Of a stretch of DNA of 64,000 nucleotides, positions 22,615 to 33,296 are shown piece after piece. The position numbers and the translations under genes were made by a program. Positions within the stretch are counted from its first letter, which is position 1, and every line of letters starts with the position of its first letter. The stretch is from Triticum aestivum (lineage: Eukaryota; Streptophyta; Magnoliopsida; Poales; Poaceae). The notes under the pieces were generated by a model that was not told the origin of the DNA, searched no databases, and worked only from the letters and a program-made list of their open reading frames with translations. The DNA lies in NCBI RefSeq assembly GCF_018294505.1, contig NC_057809.1, forward strand, positions 413,888,104-413,952,103, written 5' to 3'.

Positions 22615-23554
22615 CCTTCTTCCACCCCGGGAGAAGGTTAAGCAAACACATTCATATGAACCCTAGAATAAAAAAATGCTCCCTCTCACATCTCCTACAC
22701 CAAATCTTAGACCCCAGAGAGATTTGTGAGAGTTCTTGAGAGATTTTCCAATAGAGTGATAGATCTACTCCCTCTCCCTCTTGTGACCAAAGGAATTCGT
22801 GATTTGAGCAAGTCTTGAGCATTTCCCCATTGATCTTGTTACTCTTGGAGGTTGGAGTGCTCTGGTGAGGAATCAACTTGTGATTTACCCCCCCCCCCCT
22901 TGTGACCAAAGGAATTCTGAAAGTTTGGAGGCTGCCTCAAGGTATACCACTAGTGGTTGAGAAATGTCTTCGTGGTGTTGTCTCAAAGGGAGAATAGGGT
23001 GAGCCTTTGTGGCGTTTGTGTGCCTTTGTGGTAACATCCACCTCTCTAACGGTGACTAGCTTCCCTCCAAGGAAGTGAACATTGGGATACATCCTCGTCT
23101 CCGTGTCTTCGCTTATCTCCAACCCTAGCCACTACTTGTGGTTTACTTTGGTCTCTTGACCTTGCATTCACTATATATTGTTGTCCTCATTATATTGTGT
23201 TGGCTATTTCCTTGAAGAGATTATTTAGGCCTACACTTTATATCCCGCAATTCATACTTGCTACTATTGATATATCTTGTGTTTAATGTGAATTTCTAAC
23301 TTGTGTCATACACTTACATATCTTGTGATATTGCTCAAGTAAGTATGTGTAACTTACTTGTGCTTGTTAGTATCCATGTTGTGCTCACATCATTTACATC
23401 AAGTTGTTGGTGCACTTAGTTGAGCCTAGTATATTTAGGATTTGTGCTTGAAAACTATCTGTTTAGTTAATTTCACATTAGGATAAAGCCAAATCCGTCG
23501 AAGTTTTTTAAAACGCCTATTCACCCCCCTCTAGGAGACATCGTGGTTCTTTCA

Positions 23555-23776
23555 GCGGCGGCCGAGGCCGCGAACCCCTCGAAGATCAGGTCTCCTCGGA
23601 TATCAGCGATGTAGTTCAAACTTACAAACCTGATCAGGTGACCAGGGGCGTAGCTGTCGACCTGCTCAAGGTGATTGGTCGAGTTGGCACGTAGCACGAA
23701 GCCACCAACACAAATAGTTGACCAGGGAGAAAAGCCTCCCTAGAAACAGCGTCATTGTCGACGATGAGGCGAGCCA
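23555..23776 (-). pseudogene. Gag N-terminal fragment of Gypsy-2
   Basis: From an ATG at 23776-23774 the frame encodes FLPGQLFV, then a one- or two-base indel shifts it. In the next frame it continues with a segment ending DIRGDLIFEGF, clearly related to residues 20-75 of the Gypsy-3 gag start. It is truncated at 23555. Confidence 0.6.
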
Positions 23777-23824
23777 TCGATTCTTCTGTAGACAACACAA
23801 TGGAACTCTCAATGAAAGCACCAA

Positions 23825-24288
23825 TGACGGTGTCAAAACCGGAAGATCTCGGGTAGGGGGTCCCAAGCTGTGTGTCTGAGGATCAATGGTGACAAGGGAC
23901 AATAAGGACATGATGTTTACCCAGGTTCGGCCCTCTTAAAGGAGGTAAAACCCTACGTCCTGCTTGATTGTATTCGGTGTGTATAAGGGTTGAGTCGATC
24001 TACCTCGAGATCGTGATGGCTAAACCCTAGCTATCTAGTCTATGATTCTTCTCCTTTTCTACAGATCTAGCCCTCCAGTTTATATACACACCGCAGGGCC
24101 TAGGGTTGTATAGAGTCGGTTCACAGAGGAAGGAAGCATTACACCCGGACACCAAACTTACCGTTCTACGCACATAGGAGTCCTACTCGGACACGAGGGA
24201 TAGTCTTCTGCTTTGTCTTCATGGCCCATCAGTCCGGCCCATATCGAATAGATCGAACACTCGAGGACCCCCTAATCCAAGACTACCT
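23825..24288 (-). repeat. 5' LTR of Gypsy-2
   Basis: Related to the Gypsy-3 LTR, sharing GTCCTTGGATTAGG-like start, AATCAAGCAGGACGTAGGG and GACCCCCTACCCGAGATC blocks. A TATA box is on the minus strand near 24080. With the two bases at 25954-25955 it is 466 bp. Confidence 0.75.
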
Positions 24289-25948
24289 TGATACGTCTCC
24301 AACATATCTATAATTTTTGATTGTTCCATGCTATTATATTATCTGTTTTGGATGTTTATGGGCTTTATTATGCACTTTTATGTTATTTTTGGGACTAACC
24401 TATTAACCTAGAGCCCTGTGCCAGTTTCTGTTTTTTCCTTGTTTTAGAGTATCGTAGAAAAGGAAAATCAAACAAAGTCCAATTGACCTGAAACTTCACA
24501 GAACTTATTTTTGGACCAGAAGAAGCCCACGAAGTATCGGAGTTGGACCAGGAGAGTCCCGGGCTGCCCACAAGGGTGGGGGGCATGTCCCCTGCCTCGT
24601 GGACAGCCCGGAGGTCCACCGACATACTTCTTCCTCCCATATATACCCATATACCCAAAAAAACTTCGGAGAGCACAATAGATTGGGAGTTCCGCCACCA
24701 GAAGCCTCCGTAGCCACCGAAAACCAATCTAGACCCGTTCCGGCACCCTGCCGGAGGGGGAATCTCTCTCCGGTGGCCATCTTCATCATCTCGGCGCTCT
24801 CCATGACGAAGAGGGAGTAGTTCTCCCTCGGGGCTGAGGGTATGTACCAGTAGCTATGTGTTTGATCTCTCTCTCTCTCTCTCTCTCGTGTTCTTGAGGT
24901 GGTACGATCTTGATGTATCGCAAGCTTTGCTATTATAGTTGGACCTTATGATGTTTCTCCCCCTCTACTCTCTTGTAATGGATTGAGTTTTCCCTTTGAA
25001 GTTATCTTATCAGATTGAGTCTTTAAGGATTTGAGAACACTTGATGTATGTCTTGCGTGGGATAACCGTGGTGACAATGGGTTATTCTATTGATTCACTT
25101 GATGTATGTTTTGGTGATCAACTTGCAGGTTCCGCCCATGAACCTATGCATAGGGGTTGGCACACGTTTTCGTCTTGACTCTCCGGTAGAAACTTTGGGG
25201 CACTCTTTGAAGTACTTTGTGTTGGTTTGAATAGATGAATCTGAGATTGTGTGATGCATATCGTATAATCATACCCGCAGATACTTGAGGTGACATTGGA
25301 GTATCTAGGTGACATTAGGGTTTTGATTGATTTGTGTCTTAAGGTGTTATTCTAGTACGAACTCTAGGATAGATTGAACGGAAAGAATAGCTTCATGTTA
25401 TTTTACTACAGACTCTTGAATAGATCAATCAGAAAGAATACCTTTGAGGTGGTTTCGTACCCTACCATAATCTCTTAGTTTGTTCTCCTCTATTAGTGAC
25501 TTTGGAGTGACTCTTTGTTGCATGTTGAGGGATAGTTATGTGATCCAATTATGTTATTATTGTTGAGAGAACTTGCACTAGTGAAAGTATGAACCCTAGG
25601 CCTTGTTTCCTAGCATTGCAATACAGTTTGTGCTCACTTTTATCATTAGTTATCTTGTTGTTTTTATATTTTCAGATTACAAAAACATATATCTACCATC
25701 CATATTGCACTTGTATCACCATCTCTTCACCGAACTAGTGCTCCTATACAATTTAGTATTGTATTGGGTGTGTTGGGGACACAAGAGACTCTTTGTTATT
25801 TGGTTGCAGGGTTGCTTGAGAGAGACCATCTTCATCCTATGCCTCCCACAGATTGAGAAACCTTAGGTCATCCACTTGAGGGAAATTTGCTGCTGTCCTA
25901 CAAACCTCTGCACTTGGAGGCCCAACAACATCTGTTTAGTAGACATCA
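24289..25948 (+). repeat. Solo LTR, F1 family (1660 bp), inserted in Gypsy-2 LTR end
   Basis: Begins TGATACGTCTCC and ends GTAGACATCA, matching the F1 LTR at 1049-2674 in inverted orientation. The flanks are TACCT on the left and TCCCT on the right, a target duplication with one mutation. No internal sequence remains, so it is a solo LTR left by recombination. Confidence 0.8.
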
Positions 25949-25955
25949 TCCCTCA

Positions 25956-28922
25956 ATAGCGCCCAGTGCCAGTTGCTGTTTTTGCTTGTTTTTAATTTGC
26001 CACAAATCAATACCAAACGGAGTAGAAATGCCATGAAACTTTTCAGAGATTTTTTGCCCAAAAGACACCTAGGAGGCCCAAGAGGTGCACCAGTGGGGCC
26101 CACTAGGCACCAGGGCGCACTAGAGTCCCCTAACATGCCCTGGTGGGTAATGAGGCCGATAGGCACGCCCTCCACCAACCTTAAGCTCTATAAATACTCT
26201 AAACTCCCCAAAACCCTAGGGGAGTCGAGAGAAAACAGTTTCCGCCACTGCAAGTTCCAGAACCGCGAGATCCAATCTAGAGGCCTTCTCCGGCACTTTT
26301 TCGGAGGGGTTAACAATCACGGAGGGGTTATTCATCATCACCCTTACCCCTTCGATGATGCGTGAGTAGTTTACTACAAACCTACAGGTCCGTAGGTAGT
26401 AGCTAGATGGCTTGTTCTATCTTTTTGATCGTCAATACAATGTTCTCCTCGATGTTCTTGGGGATCTATTTGATGTAGTGACTTTTTGCGGTGTGTTTGT
26501 TGGGATCCGATGAATTGTGAGTTTATTATCAGATCTATTCATGAATATTATTTGAGTCTTTGTTAAACTCTCTTATGCATGATTGTTATAGCCTCGTATT
26601 TCTTCTCCGAAACTTTGGTTTGGTTTGGCCAACTAGATTGATTTTTCTTCCCATTGTAAGACATGCTTTCTGACGGGTTCGATCTTGCGAATCTCAATCT
26701 CAGTGACAGAAAGAGACATGACACGCATGTATCGTTGCCATTAAGGATAGAAAGATGGGGTCTATTCCTACATGAATAGATCTTTTCTACATCATGTCAT
26801 CCTTCTTATTGCATTACTTCTTTTTTCCATGAACTTAATACACTAGATGCATGCTGGATAGCGGTCGATGTGTGGAGTAATAGTAGTAGATGCAGGCAGG
26901 AGTCGGACTGCTAATCTTGGACGTGATGCCTATATACATGATCATTCCATGGATATCATCATAATTATTTGCTTTTCTATCAATTTTCCAATAGTAATTT
27001 ATTTACCCACCGTATGCTATTTTCTCGAGAGAAGCCTCTAGTGAAATCTACGGCCCCGGGTCTATTTCCTATCATATTATTTTCAGATCTATCCAAAAAT
27101 ACCTTGCTACAATTTTTGTTTATTTACTTTGTTTTATGTTTTTGCTAGATCTATTTTTATGTTTTTTCTAGATCTATTTATCCTATCTCATACAATTTAA
27201 TCTATCTCAATACCAAGGAGGGATTGACAACCCCTCTTACGTGTTGGGTGATGACCCACAAGTATAGGGGATCAATCGTAGTCCTTTTGACAAGTAAGAG
27301 TGTCGAACCCAACAAGGAGCAGAAGGAAATGACAAGTGGTTTCCAGCAAGGTATTCTCTGCAAGCACTGAAATTATAAGTAAAGAGTAGTTTGATAGCAA
27401 GATAATTTGTAAAGAGCAAGTAATGGTAACGTAACAAAAGTGCAGCAAGGTAGCCCAATCCTTTTGAGGCAAAGGATAGGCCAAAACGGTCTCTTACGAT
27501 AAGCAAAGCGTTCTTGAGGGTACACGGGAATTTCATCTAGTCACTTTCATCATGTTGGTTTGATTTGTGTTCGCTACTTTGATAATTTGATATGTGGGTG
27601 GATCGGTGCTTAGGTGATGTTCTTACTTGAACAAACCTCCTACTTATGATTAACCCCCTCGCAAGCATCTGCAACTACGATAAAATTATTAAGAATAAAT
27701 CTAACCATAGCATTAAACTTTTGGATCCAAATCAGCCCCTTATGGAATAGCGCACAAACTAGGGTTTAAGCTTCTATCACTCTCGTAACCCATCATCTAA
27801 TGACTACTCCACAATTCATTCCCTTAGGCCCAAATATGGTGAAGTGTCATGTAGTCGACGTTCACATGACACCACTAAGGGAATCACAACATACATACCA
27901 TCAAAATATTGAACACATATCAAGTTCACATGATTACTTGCAACAAGATTTCTCCCGTGACCTCAAGGACAAAAGTAACTACTCACAAATGATAATCATA
28001 CTCAAGATCAGAGGGGTATTAAATAGCATAATGGATCTGAACATATAATCTTCCACCAAATAAACCATATAGCAATCAATTACAAGATGTAATCAACACC
28101 ACTAGTTACCCACAAGTACCAATCTATAGTTCTGGTACAAAGATTGAACACAAGAGATGAACTAGGGTTTCAGAGGAGATGGTGTTGTTGAAGATGTTAA
28201 TGGATATTGCCCTCCCCAAGGTGGGAGAGTTGTTGGTGATGATGATGACGATGATTTCCCCTTCCGAGAGGGAACTTCCCCCTGGAGGAATCGCTCCACT
28301 GGAGGGCAAAAGTGCTCATGCCCAAGTTCCGCCTCGAGATGGCGGCGCTTCATCCTGAAAGTCCTCTCCTTATTTTTTCTAGGTCAAAATGACTTATATA
28401 CCAGAAGAGGAGCACTAGAGGTGGGCCGAGGAGGGCACAACCCACCAGGGCGCGCCTGGGCTCCCTGACGCACCCAGGTGGGTTGTGCCCACCTGGTGGG
28501 GCCCCTCTGGTACTTATTTGCTCCAATATTTCTTACATATTACATAAAGAATCTTCGTAAAGTTTCAGCTCATTTGGAGTTGTGCAGAATAGGTAGCCCG
28601 ACGTAGCTTTTTCTGGTCTAGATTTCCAGTTGCCGACATTCTCCCTCTTTGTGTGAGCCTTGCATATTATGAGAGAAAAGGCATTAGAATTACTCCAAAA
28701 AGCATTATTATGCATAAAAACATTATAAATAACAGTAGGTAAACATGATGCAAAATGGAAGTATCATTGGGTTGCAAGTATTTGTTACTTGTGTGCATGT
28801 GTTGTTTACATGGTTTGGGTGGATCCTCCTAATGGATTGATAACCTTGGTTTCATAACTGAGGGAAATAGTAACCGTTGATGTGCTGCATCATCCTCTCC
28901 TCTTCAGCGAAATACCAACGCA
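25956..28922 (+). repeat. 5' LTR of element H, interrupted
   Basis: 25956-27248 joins 28772-28922 when the solo LTR is removed. The start of the LTR is missing because it lies on the far side of Gypsy-2. A TATA box (TATAAATA) is at 26189-26196. The 3' limit near 28922 is a guess from a CA before the primer-binding site. Confidence 0.6.
27249..28766 (-). repeat. Solo LTR (1518 bp) in the H LTR
   Basis: Bounded by TG and CA and flanked by a perfect 5-bp duplication TTGGG (27244-27248 and 28767-28771). The minus strand starts TGATACTTCCATTTTGC and ends CCCCTATACTTGTGGGTCA, the last three bases completing TCA. No internal sequence is left. Confidence 0.88.
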
Positions 28923-28947
28923 GATACAACCAATTAGGAAGAATTTT

Positions 28948-28964
28948 TGGCGCCGTTGCCGGGG
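28948..28964 (+). other. Primer-binding site of H, tRNA-Asp
   Basis: TGGCGCCGTTGCCGGGG is the exact complement of the 3' end of plant tRNA-Asp(GUC), including CCA. Confidence 0.8.
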
Positions 28965-29178
28965 AGGATCACGTCCAGATCTATCAAGTACCCAATCACA
29001 AATCTCATCTCCTTGCAATTTACGTTATTTGCCATTTGCCTATTGTGTTCATCTCCCCCAATTCTAAAACATTTTTAGAAGAACACAAAAATATTTTTCC
29101 TTTTTATTCACCTACTTTCTGTTCGTCTTTCCGTTCGTCTTTTCGGTTGCCTGTGTGCTAGTTGCTTGCTTTGTCATG

Positions 29179-30154
29179 ATGTCTCAAGAAAATACTAAGT
29201 TGTGTGATTTTTCCAATAGTAATAATGATTTTATTAGTACTCTGATTGCTCCCGCCACTAGTGTGGAATCTTATGAAATTAATGCCGCTTTGTTGAATCT
29301 TGTTATGAAAGAACAATTTGTTGGTAGTCCTAACGAAGATGCTGCATCCCATCTAAATACTTTCATTGAATTGTGTGATATTCAAAAGAGAAAAGATGTG
29401 GATAATGATATCGTTAAATTGAAGCTATTTCCGTTCTCACAACGAGATCGTGCTAAAACTTGGTTTTCATCTTTGCCTAAAAATAGTATCGATTCATGGA
29501 ATAAGTGTAAAGATGCTTTTATTTTCAAGTATTTCCCTCCCCCTAAGATCATCTCCCTTAGGAACGATATAATGGATTTTAAGCAACTTGATCATGAACA
29601 TGTTGCACAATCTTGGGAGAGGATGAAATTGATGATAAGGAATTGCCCTACTCATGGTTTAAGTTTATGGATGATCATGCACAATTTTTATGCCCGATTG
29701 AATGTTGCATCTAGAAATCTACTAGATTCCACTGTGTGTGGTACTTTTATGGAAATCACATTAGGAGAAGCTACTAAACTCCTAGATAATATTATGGCGA
29801 ATTACTCTCAATGGCATACCGAAAGATCTTCTACTAGTAAAAACATGCATGCGATTAAAGAAATTAATACTTTGAGTGGAAAGATGGATGAACTTATGAA
29901 ATTTATTTCTATCAAGAGTGCTCATATTGATCCTAATGATATGCCTTTGTCTACTTTGATCGAGAATAATAATGAATCCATGGATGTGAATTTTGTTGGT
30001 AGGAATTTTTTTGGTAATAACGCGTATAGAGGTAATTTTAATCCTAGGTCGTTTCCTAGTAATTCCCCCAATAATTATGGTAATTCCTACAACAATTATT
30101 ATGGAAATTATAATAAGATACCCTATGATATTGAGAATAGTATTAAAGAATTTA
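29179..30154 (+). CDS. Gag of element H, part 1
   Basis: A Retrotrans_gag domain spans about residues 30-200 (RAKTWFSSLPKNSIDSWNKC; PPPKIISLRNDIMDFKQLDH; WERMKLMIRNCPTHGLSLW). An Asn/Tyr/Gly-rich tail follows (NNYGNSYNNYYGNYN). I chose the ATG at 29179 because the frame from there reads MSQENTK, but ATGs at 29155 and 29176 are also in frame. The gene is interrupted at 30154/30155 by a Helitron. The same frame resumes in phase at 32192, so before that insertion this was one reading frame. No zinc knuckle is seen in this part. Confidence 0.75.
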
Positions 30155-32191
30155 TCTATACCTACTATTAATGGGAATAGATATTCTTGGTTTGGTTCCA
30201 CTTTGTTTGGTCCTATTTTGAGTATTTTTTTAATATTTACCAACGCTATTTCGTACGAAGGAAACCAGACGTAGGAAGGAAACATGGACGTACCTGTAAA
30301 GGAAACTTAAAACCAAGCAAAGCAGCCGGTCGGCCGACCCATATCTCTATTTTTTAGTTGCGAAACAAAACCAAGCCGCCGGCCCATATGTCTATTCTGT
30401 GGTTGCCCGTTGGATTCCCTCCAGCAGTATTCAGACTGCGTAGACGGACATGCACCGGTGAGATGTCTTGGCCTAGCAGCGCCAACAACAATGCTGGGAC
30501 AGAGCAGGATGAGCATGACTCTAATTTTAGGCTCGTCTGCAGCGACGCACATGGCGTTGGCTATGGTGACAGGAATGAGTAGACGACGCCGAGACGGACA
30601 TGTACCCGAGGCGGCGTCAAGACCTGCAGGCCGAGCTTGCGTATGGCGGTGGTTGTCATGCCGACGTGCAGCTGGCGCGGCTGCATTGCACAAGCTGTAG
30701 AGAGGGTAGTAGGAGTGGTTGTAGATGTATAGTGAGCTATGGCCGATGCCCGGTGGCGGCGTGACAGCATGAAGAAGCAAGGGTACGCTGGGCAAGGTCC
30801 GGTCCATCGGGCCAAAGGGATGCACCAGACCACGTGAATCTTGAGCTAGCAACAATGCCATCGATATTGACTGAGCTTGTGGAACTGGAAGAAGAAGAAG
30901 TAATTAGGGAATCACTGGTCATAATCCATGCACGTAAACTATGGACATGTCAATCAGCTCATCCATGCATTGCTGAACATGTGCATAAAGAAATTGCGCA
31001 TGGAGAGAATCATACTAGCAAACATGTAACACACGTGAGAGGTACTCAAGTTCCTTGATTATTACGCGCATTAAAACGTACAGCTCGCATGCACTTTGGA
31101 GGAATTTTTTTAGGGTAACCTTTTTTTAGGGTTAACTAATTTGAGCTAGGACTTCAAGTTGCTTTGTGTTTCTCGGTAGTGCCACATCTAATTATGCGCA
31201 TGATCATTTTCTTTTGGATATATTCACAGAATAATTACTCACAACAGTAATCATCTTTGTAAAACTTGAAGTCTATCGGGAGCAAATATATCTATCTCAC
31301 GGCATTACTTGAAGCCAATATATGTCTTTATTTCGATCCGGATGGATTGGGAGTTAGTAGTGCACTAGGTAAACATTCGAATACGATACAAACTATGAAA
31401 TTTATTTTATACCCGCTGCAAGGCACGTGCATTTTTGTTTATAGGTGGAACCAATTAACATGTTTATTTATTAGAGGCAGCCTCTAAAGTAAGAAGGACG
31501 CTAAGCTTGGAGATATCCACGCCATGGCTTGCACTGTATGGAGGCTGCCTCTGTAGGCTGTAAAAACATCATATGTTTTTGGTATTTTGGAGAACGGCCT
31601 TTTAAAAGTTCTTTTCTCAGCTTAACTTTTCTTTTTGAAAACCTCTACGACGTCTCCACAGCCTGATCTTTAACCTTCCGCAATGTTTTCTGTTAGTATG
31701 AGAGTGCGCTCAGATGTGGATATTTTATGATTTAGATGGGACGAAGAAGGTGTATGAAATCATCAATGGATTTTTTAATGAATTGCCAACCATTGCCATC
31801 AAGCTTCATCGCGTAAGGCCTTTGTTATTCGCTTAAAAATTGTCCAACAGTAGTTCTCTCTATCATATAATGCGCATCGTGAGAAAAGAGAAACTGTATA
31901 CAATGCGGGGATGGTGCATGCATCAAGTAAAGATGAGATAAGGATGGCGCCCACCATCATCATAAGTCCGTAAAATTGTAAGTCAGTGGAGGAAGGGGCT
32001 CATGGTGCGGCGTTCCAGTGTATGATTACCAAGCTCATTGCCTTAGGATTGAACAACTTCATCATGAATAAGTGGACACCATGATTATTATTGGTGACGA
32101 TAGTGAAGAGGAGCGGTGGTACGAATGAGTCACCGCTAGGCACATTAAAAGCTTTGTTTCTCCCATTGCAATGCACGGGCACATTTCCTAG
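30155..32191 (+). mobile_element. Helitron (2037 bp) inserted in gag of H
   Basis: The 5' end TCTATACCTACTATTAA fits the grass Helitron 5' consensus. The 3' end CATTGCAATGCACGGGCAC followed by ATTTC and CTAG fits the consensus of a short hairpin then CTRR. The base before is A and the base after is T, as expected for Helitron insertion between A and T without target duplication. Removing it joins the gag frame in phase. No RepHel protein is encoded, so it is non-autonomous. Minus-strand open stretches at 30861-30307 and 32182-32000 may be captured host exons, but I do not recognise them. Confidence 0.8.
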
Positions 32192-33165
32192 TTCACTCCC
32201 AAAAGATTTTCAATCCTATGGTAAAAGAAAAATTGTTCAAGATTGATGTTTTGGCTAGCAATGTTGACATAATTTCTCATGAGATTGATTATTTTAAGAT
32301 TAGATCTATGTCACCCAAGCTTGATATTGATGAGTCTCTGAAATATATTCAAATTTCTATTAATGAAAGTAGGGAGAGAACCGCTAGGATGCGTGCTAAG
32401 AGAGAATGGCTAGTAAAAGTATGTTCTTCTAGTTTTTGCGATAATCATGATGAAGATCTGAAAGTGATTGGTGTGACTCCTATTGAATCTTTTTTTGCTA
32501 ATATAAAACTTGATAAAGATGGGACTAGAGATGAGTCAACTTTAGCTAGAAGGCGTCCCAATAATTTGGAGGGTGAAGATCTTAATGAAAAAATTGATAA
32601 AAGTGGGATTGGCGAGGTCAAAACTTTTAGTAGTGATGTGCCCACTCTTTTTCATTTCAAGGACTGTAACTATGACAATTGTTATTTGATTGATTTTATT
32701 TCCTTGTTGCAATCAATGCTTAATTCACCTCATGCTTATAATCAAATAAAGCTTTTACTAAACATATCGTTGATCTTATGATGCAATCTTTCGAAGAAAA
32801 ACTTGACTTGGAAGTTTCAATCCCTAGAAAGCTTTATGATGAATGGGAACCTCCTATTAATATTAAGATTAAATATTATGAGTGCAATGCTTTGTGCGAT
32901 TTGGGTGCTAGCGTTTCCACTATTCCAAAAACTTTATGTGATGTGCTAGGTTTCCATAAACTTGATGATTGTTCTTTAAATTTGCACTTAGCGGATTCCA
33001 CTATTAAGAAACCAATAGGAAGGATTAATGATGTTCTTATTGTTCCAAATAGGAATTATGTGCCCTTATATTTTATTGTGCTTGATATAGATTGCAATCC
33101 TACACGCCCTATTATTCTTGGTGGACCTTTCCTTAGAAAGATTGGTGCAATTATTGATATGAAAT
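32192..33165 (+). pseudogene. Gag C-terminus and protease of element H, part 2
   Basis: Continues the gag frame after the Helitron (MVKEKLFKID; SRERTARMRAKREWL). A one-base deletion near 32749 shifts the frame, which resumes from about 32778. The protease loop ALCDLGASVSTIPKTL has its catalytic Asp at 32898-32900, and a later PIILGGPFLRKIGAIID motif is typical of Ty3-type retropepsins. The frame stops at 33163-33165 and a short related stretch continues to about 33296. No reverse transcriptase follows. Confidence 0.7.
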
Positions 33166-33296
33166 AAGGAAACATTAGATTTCAATTTCCGTTAAGGAAG
33201 GGCATGGAATACTTTCCAAGAAAGAAAATTAAGTTTTCATATGAATTTATTATGAGGGATACTTATGGATTGCATACCAAAGATGACAATACCTAG

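Larger units (their letters stand above)
18431..23554 (+). mobile_element. Copia-like LTR retrotransposon, 3' end
   Basis: 18431-20960 is a non-coding 3' internal region, AT-rich with only short frames. It ends in a polypurine tract (AAAATGGAGGAGAT) directly before the LTR at 20961. The LTR ends TGAAAG and CTTTCA, with CACCCCCCTCTAG near its end, a signature I associate with long Maximus-type Copia LTRs. The element is cut on the left by the CACTA B insertion at 18430/18431. It interrupts the gag region of Gypsy-2 at 23554/23555, flanked by GCGGC. Pol is not in the window. Confidence 0.75.
20961..23554 (+). repeat. 3' LTR of the Copia-like element (2594 bp)
   Basis: Starts TGAAAGTACATG and ends GTTCTTTCA. 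It has a TATA box at 22607-22614, a (GA)n tract near 21530 and a run of 12 C at 22888-22899. Open frames within it, including a 183-codon frame at 22115-22666, cover the promoter and repeat cluster and are not credible genes. Confidence 0.8.
23555..25955 (-). mobile_element. Gypsy-2, 5' end, minus strand
   Basis: The minus strand reads LTR, primer-binding site like that of Gypsy-3 (TTGGTGCTTTCATTGAG), then the start of a gag related to Gypsy-3. The 5' terminus is split. A solo LTR inserted seven bases from its end, so its last two bases (CA) lie at 25954-25955 after the insertion's duplicated flank. Left of 23555 it is cut by the Copia-like element. It was itself inserted in the LTR of element H, which resumes at 25956. 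Confidence 0.75.

Noticed and set aside
22115..22666. 183-codon plus-strand frame and overlapping minus frames
   Set aside because: Lies inside the Copia-like LTR over its promoter and repeat cluster; both strands are open there because of repeated GGATGTCCGG units.
30307..30861. 184-codon minus-strand frame as a functional gene
   Set aside because: Sits inside a non-autonomous Helitron with no recognisable domain; kept only as a possible captured fragment.
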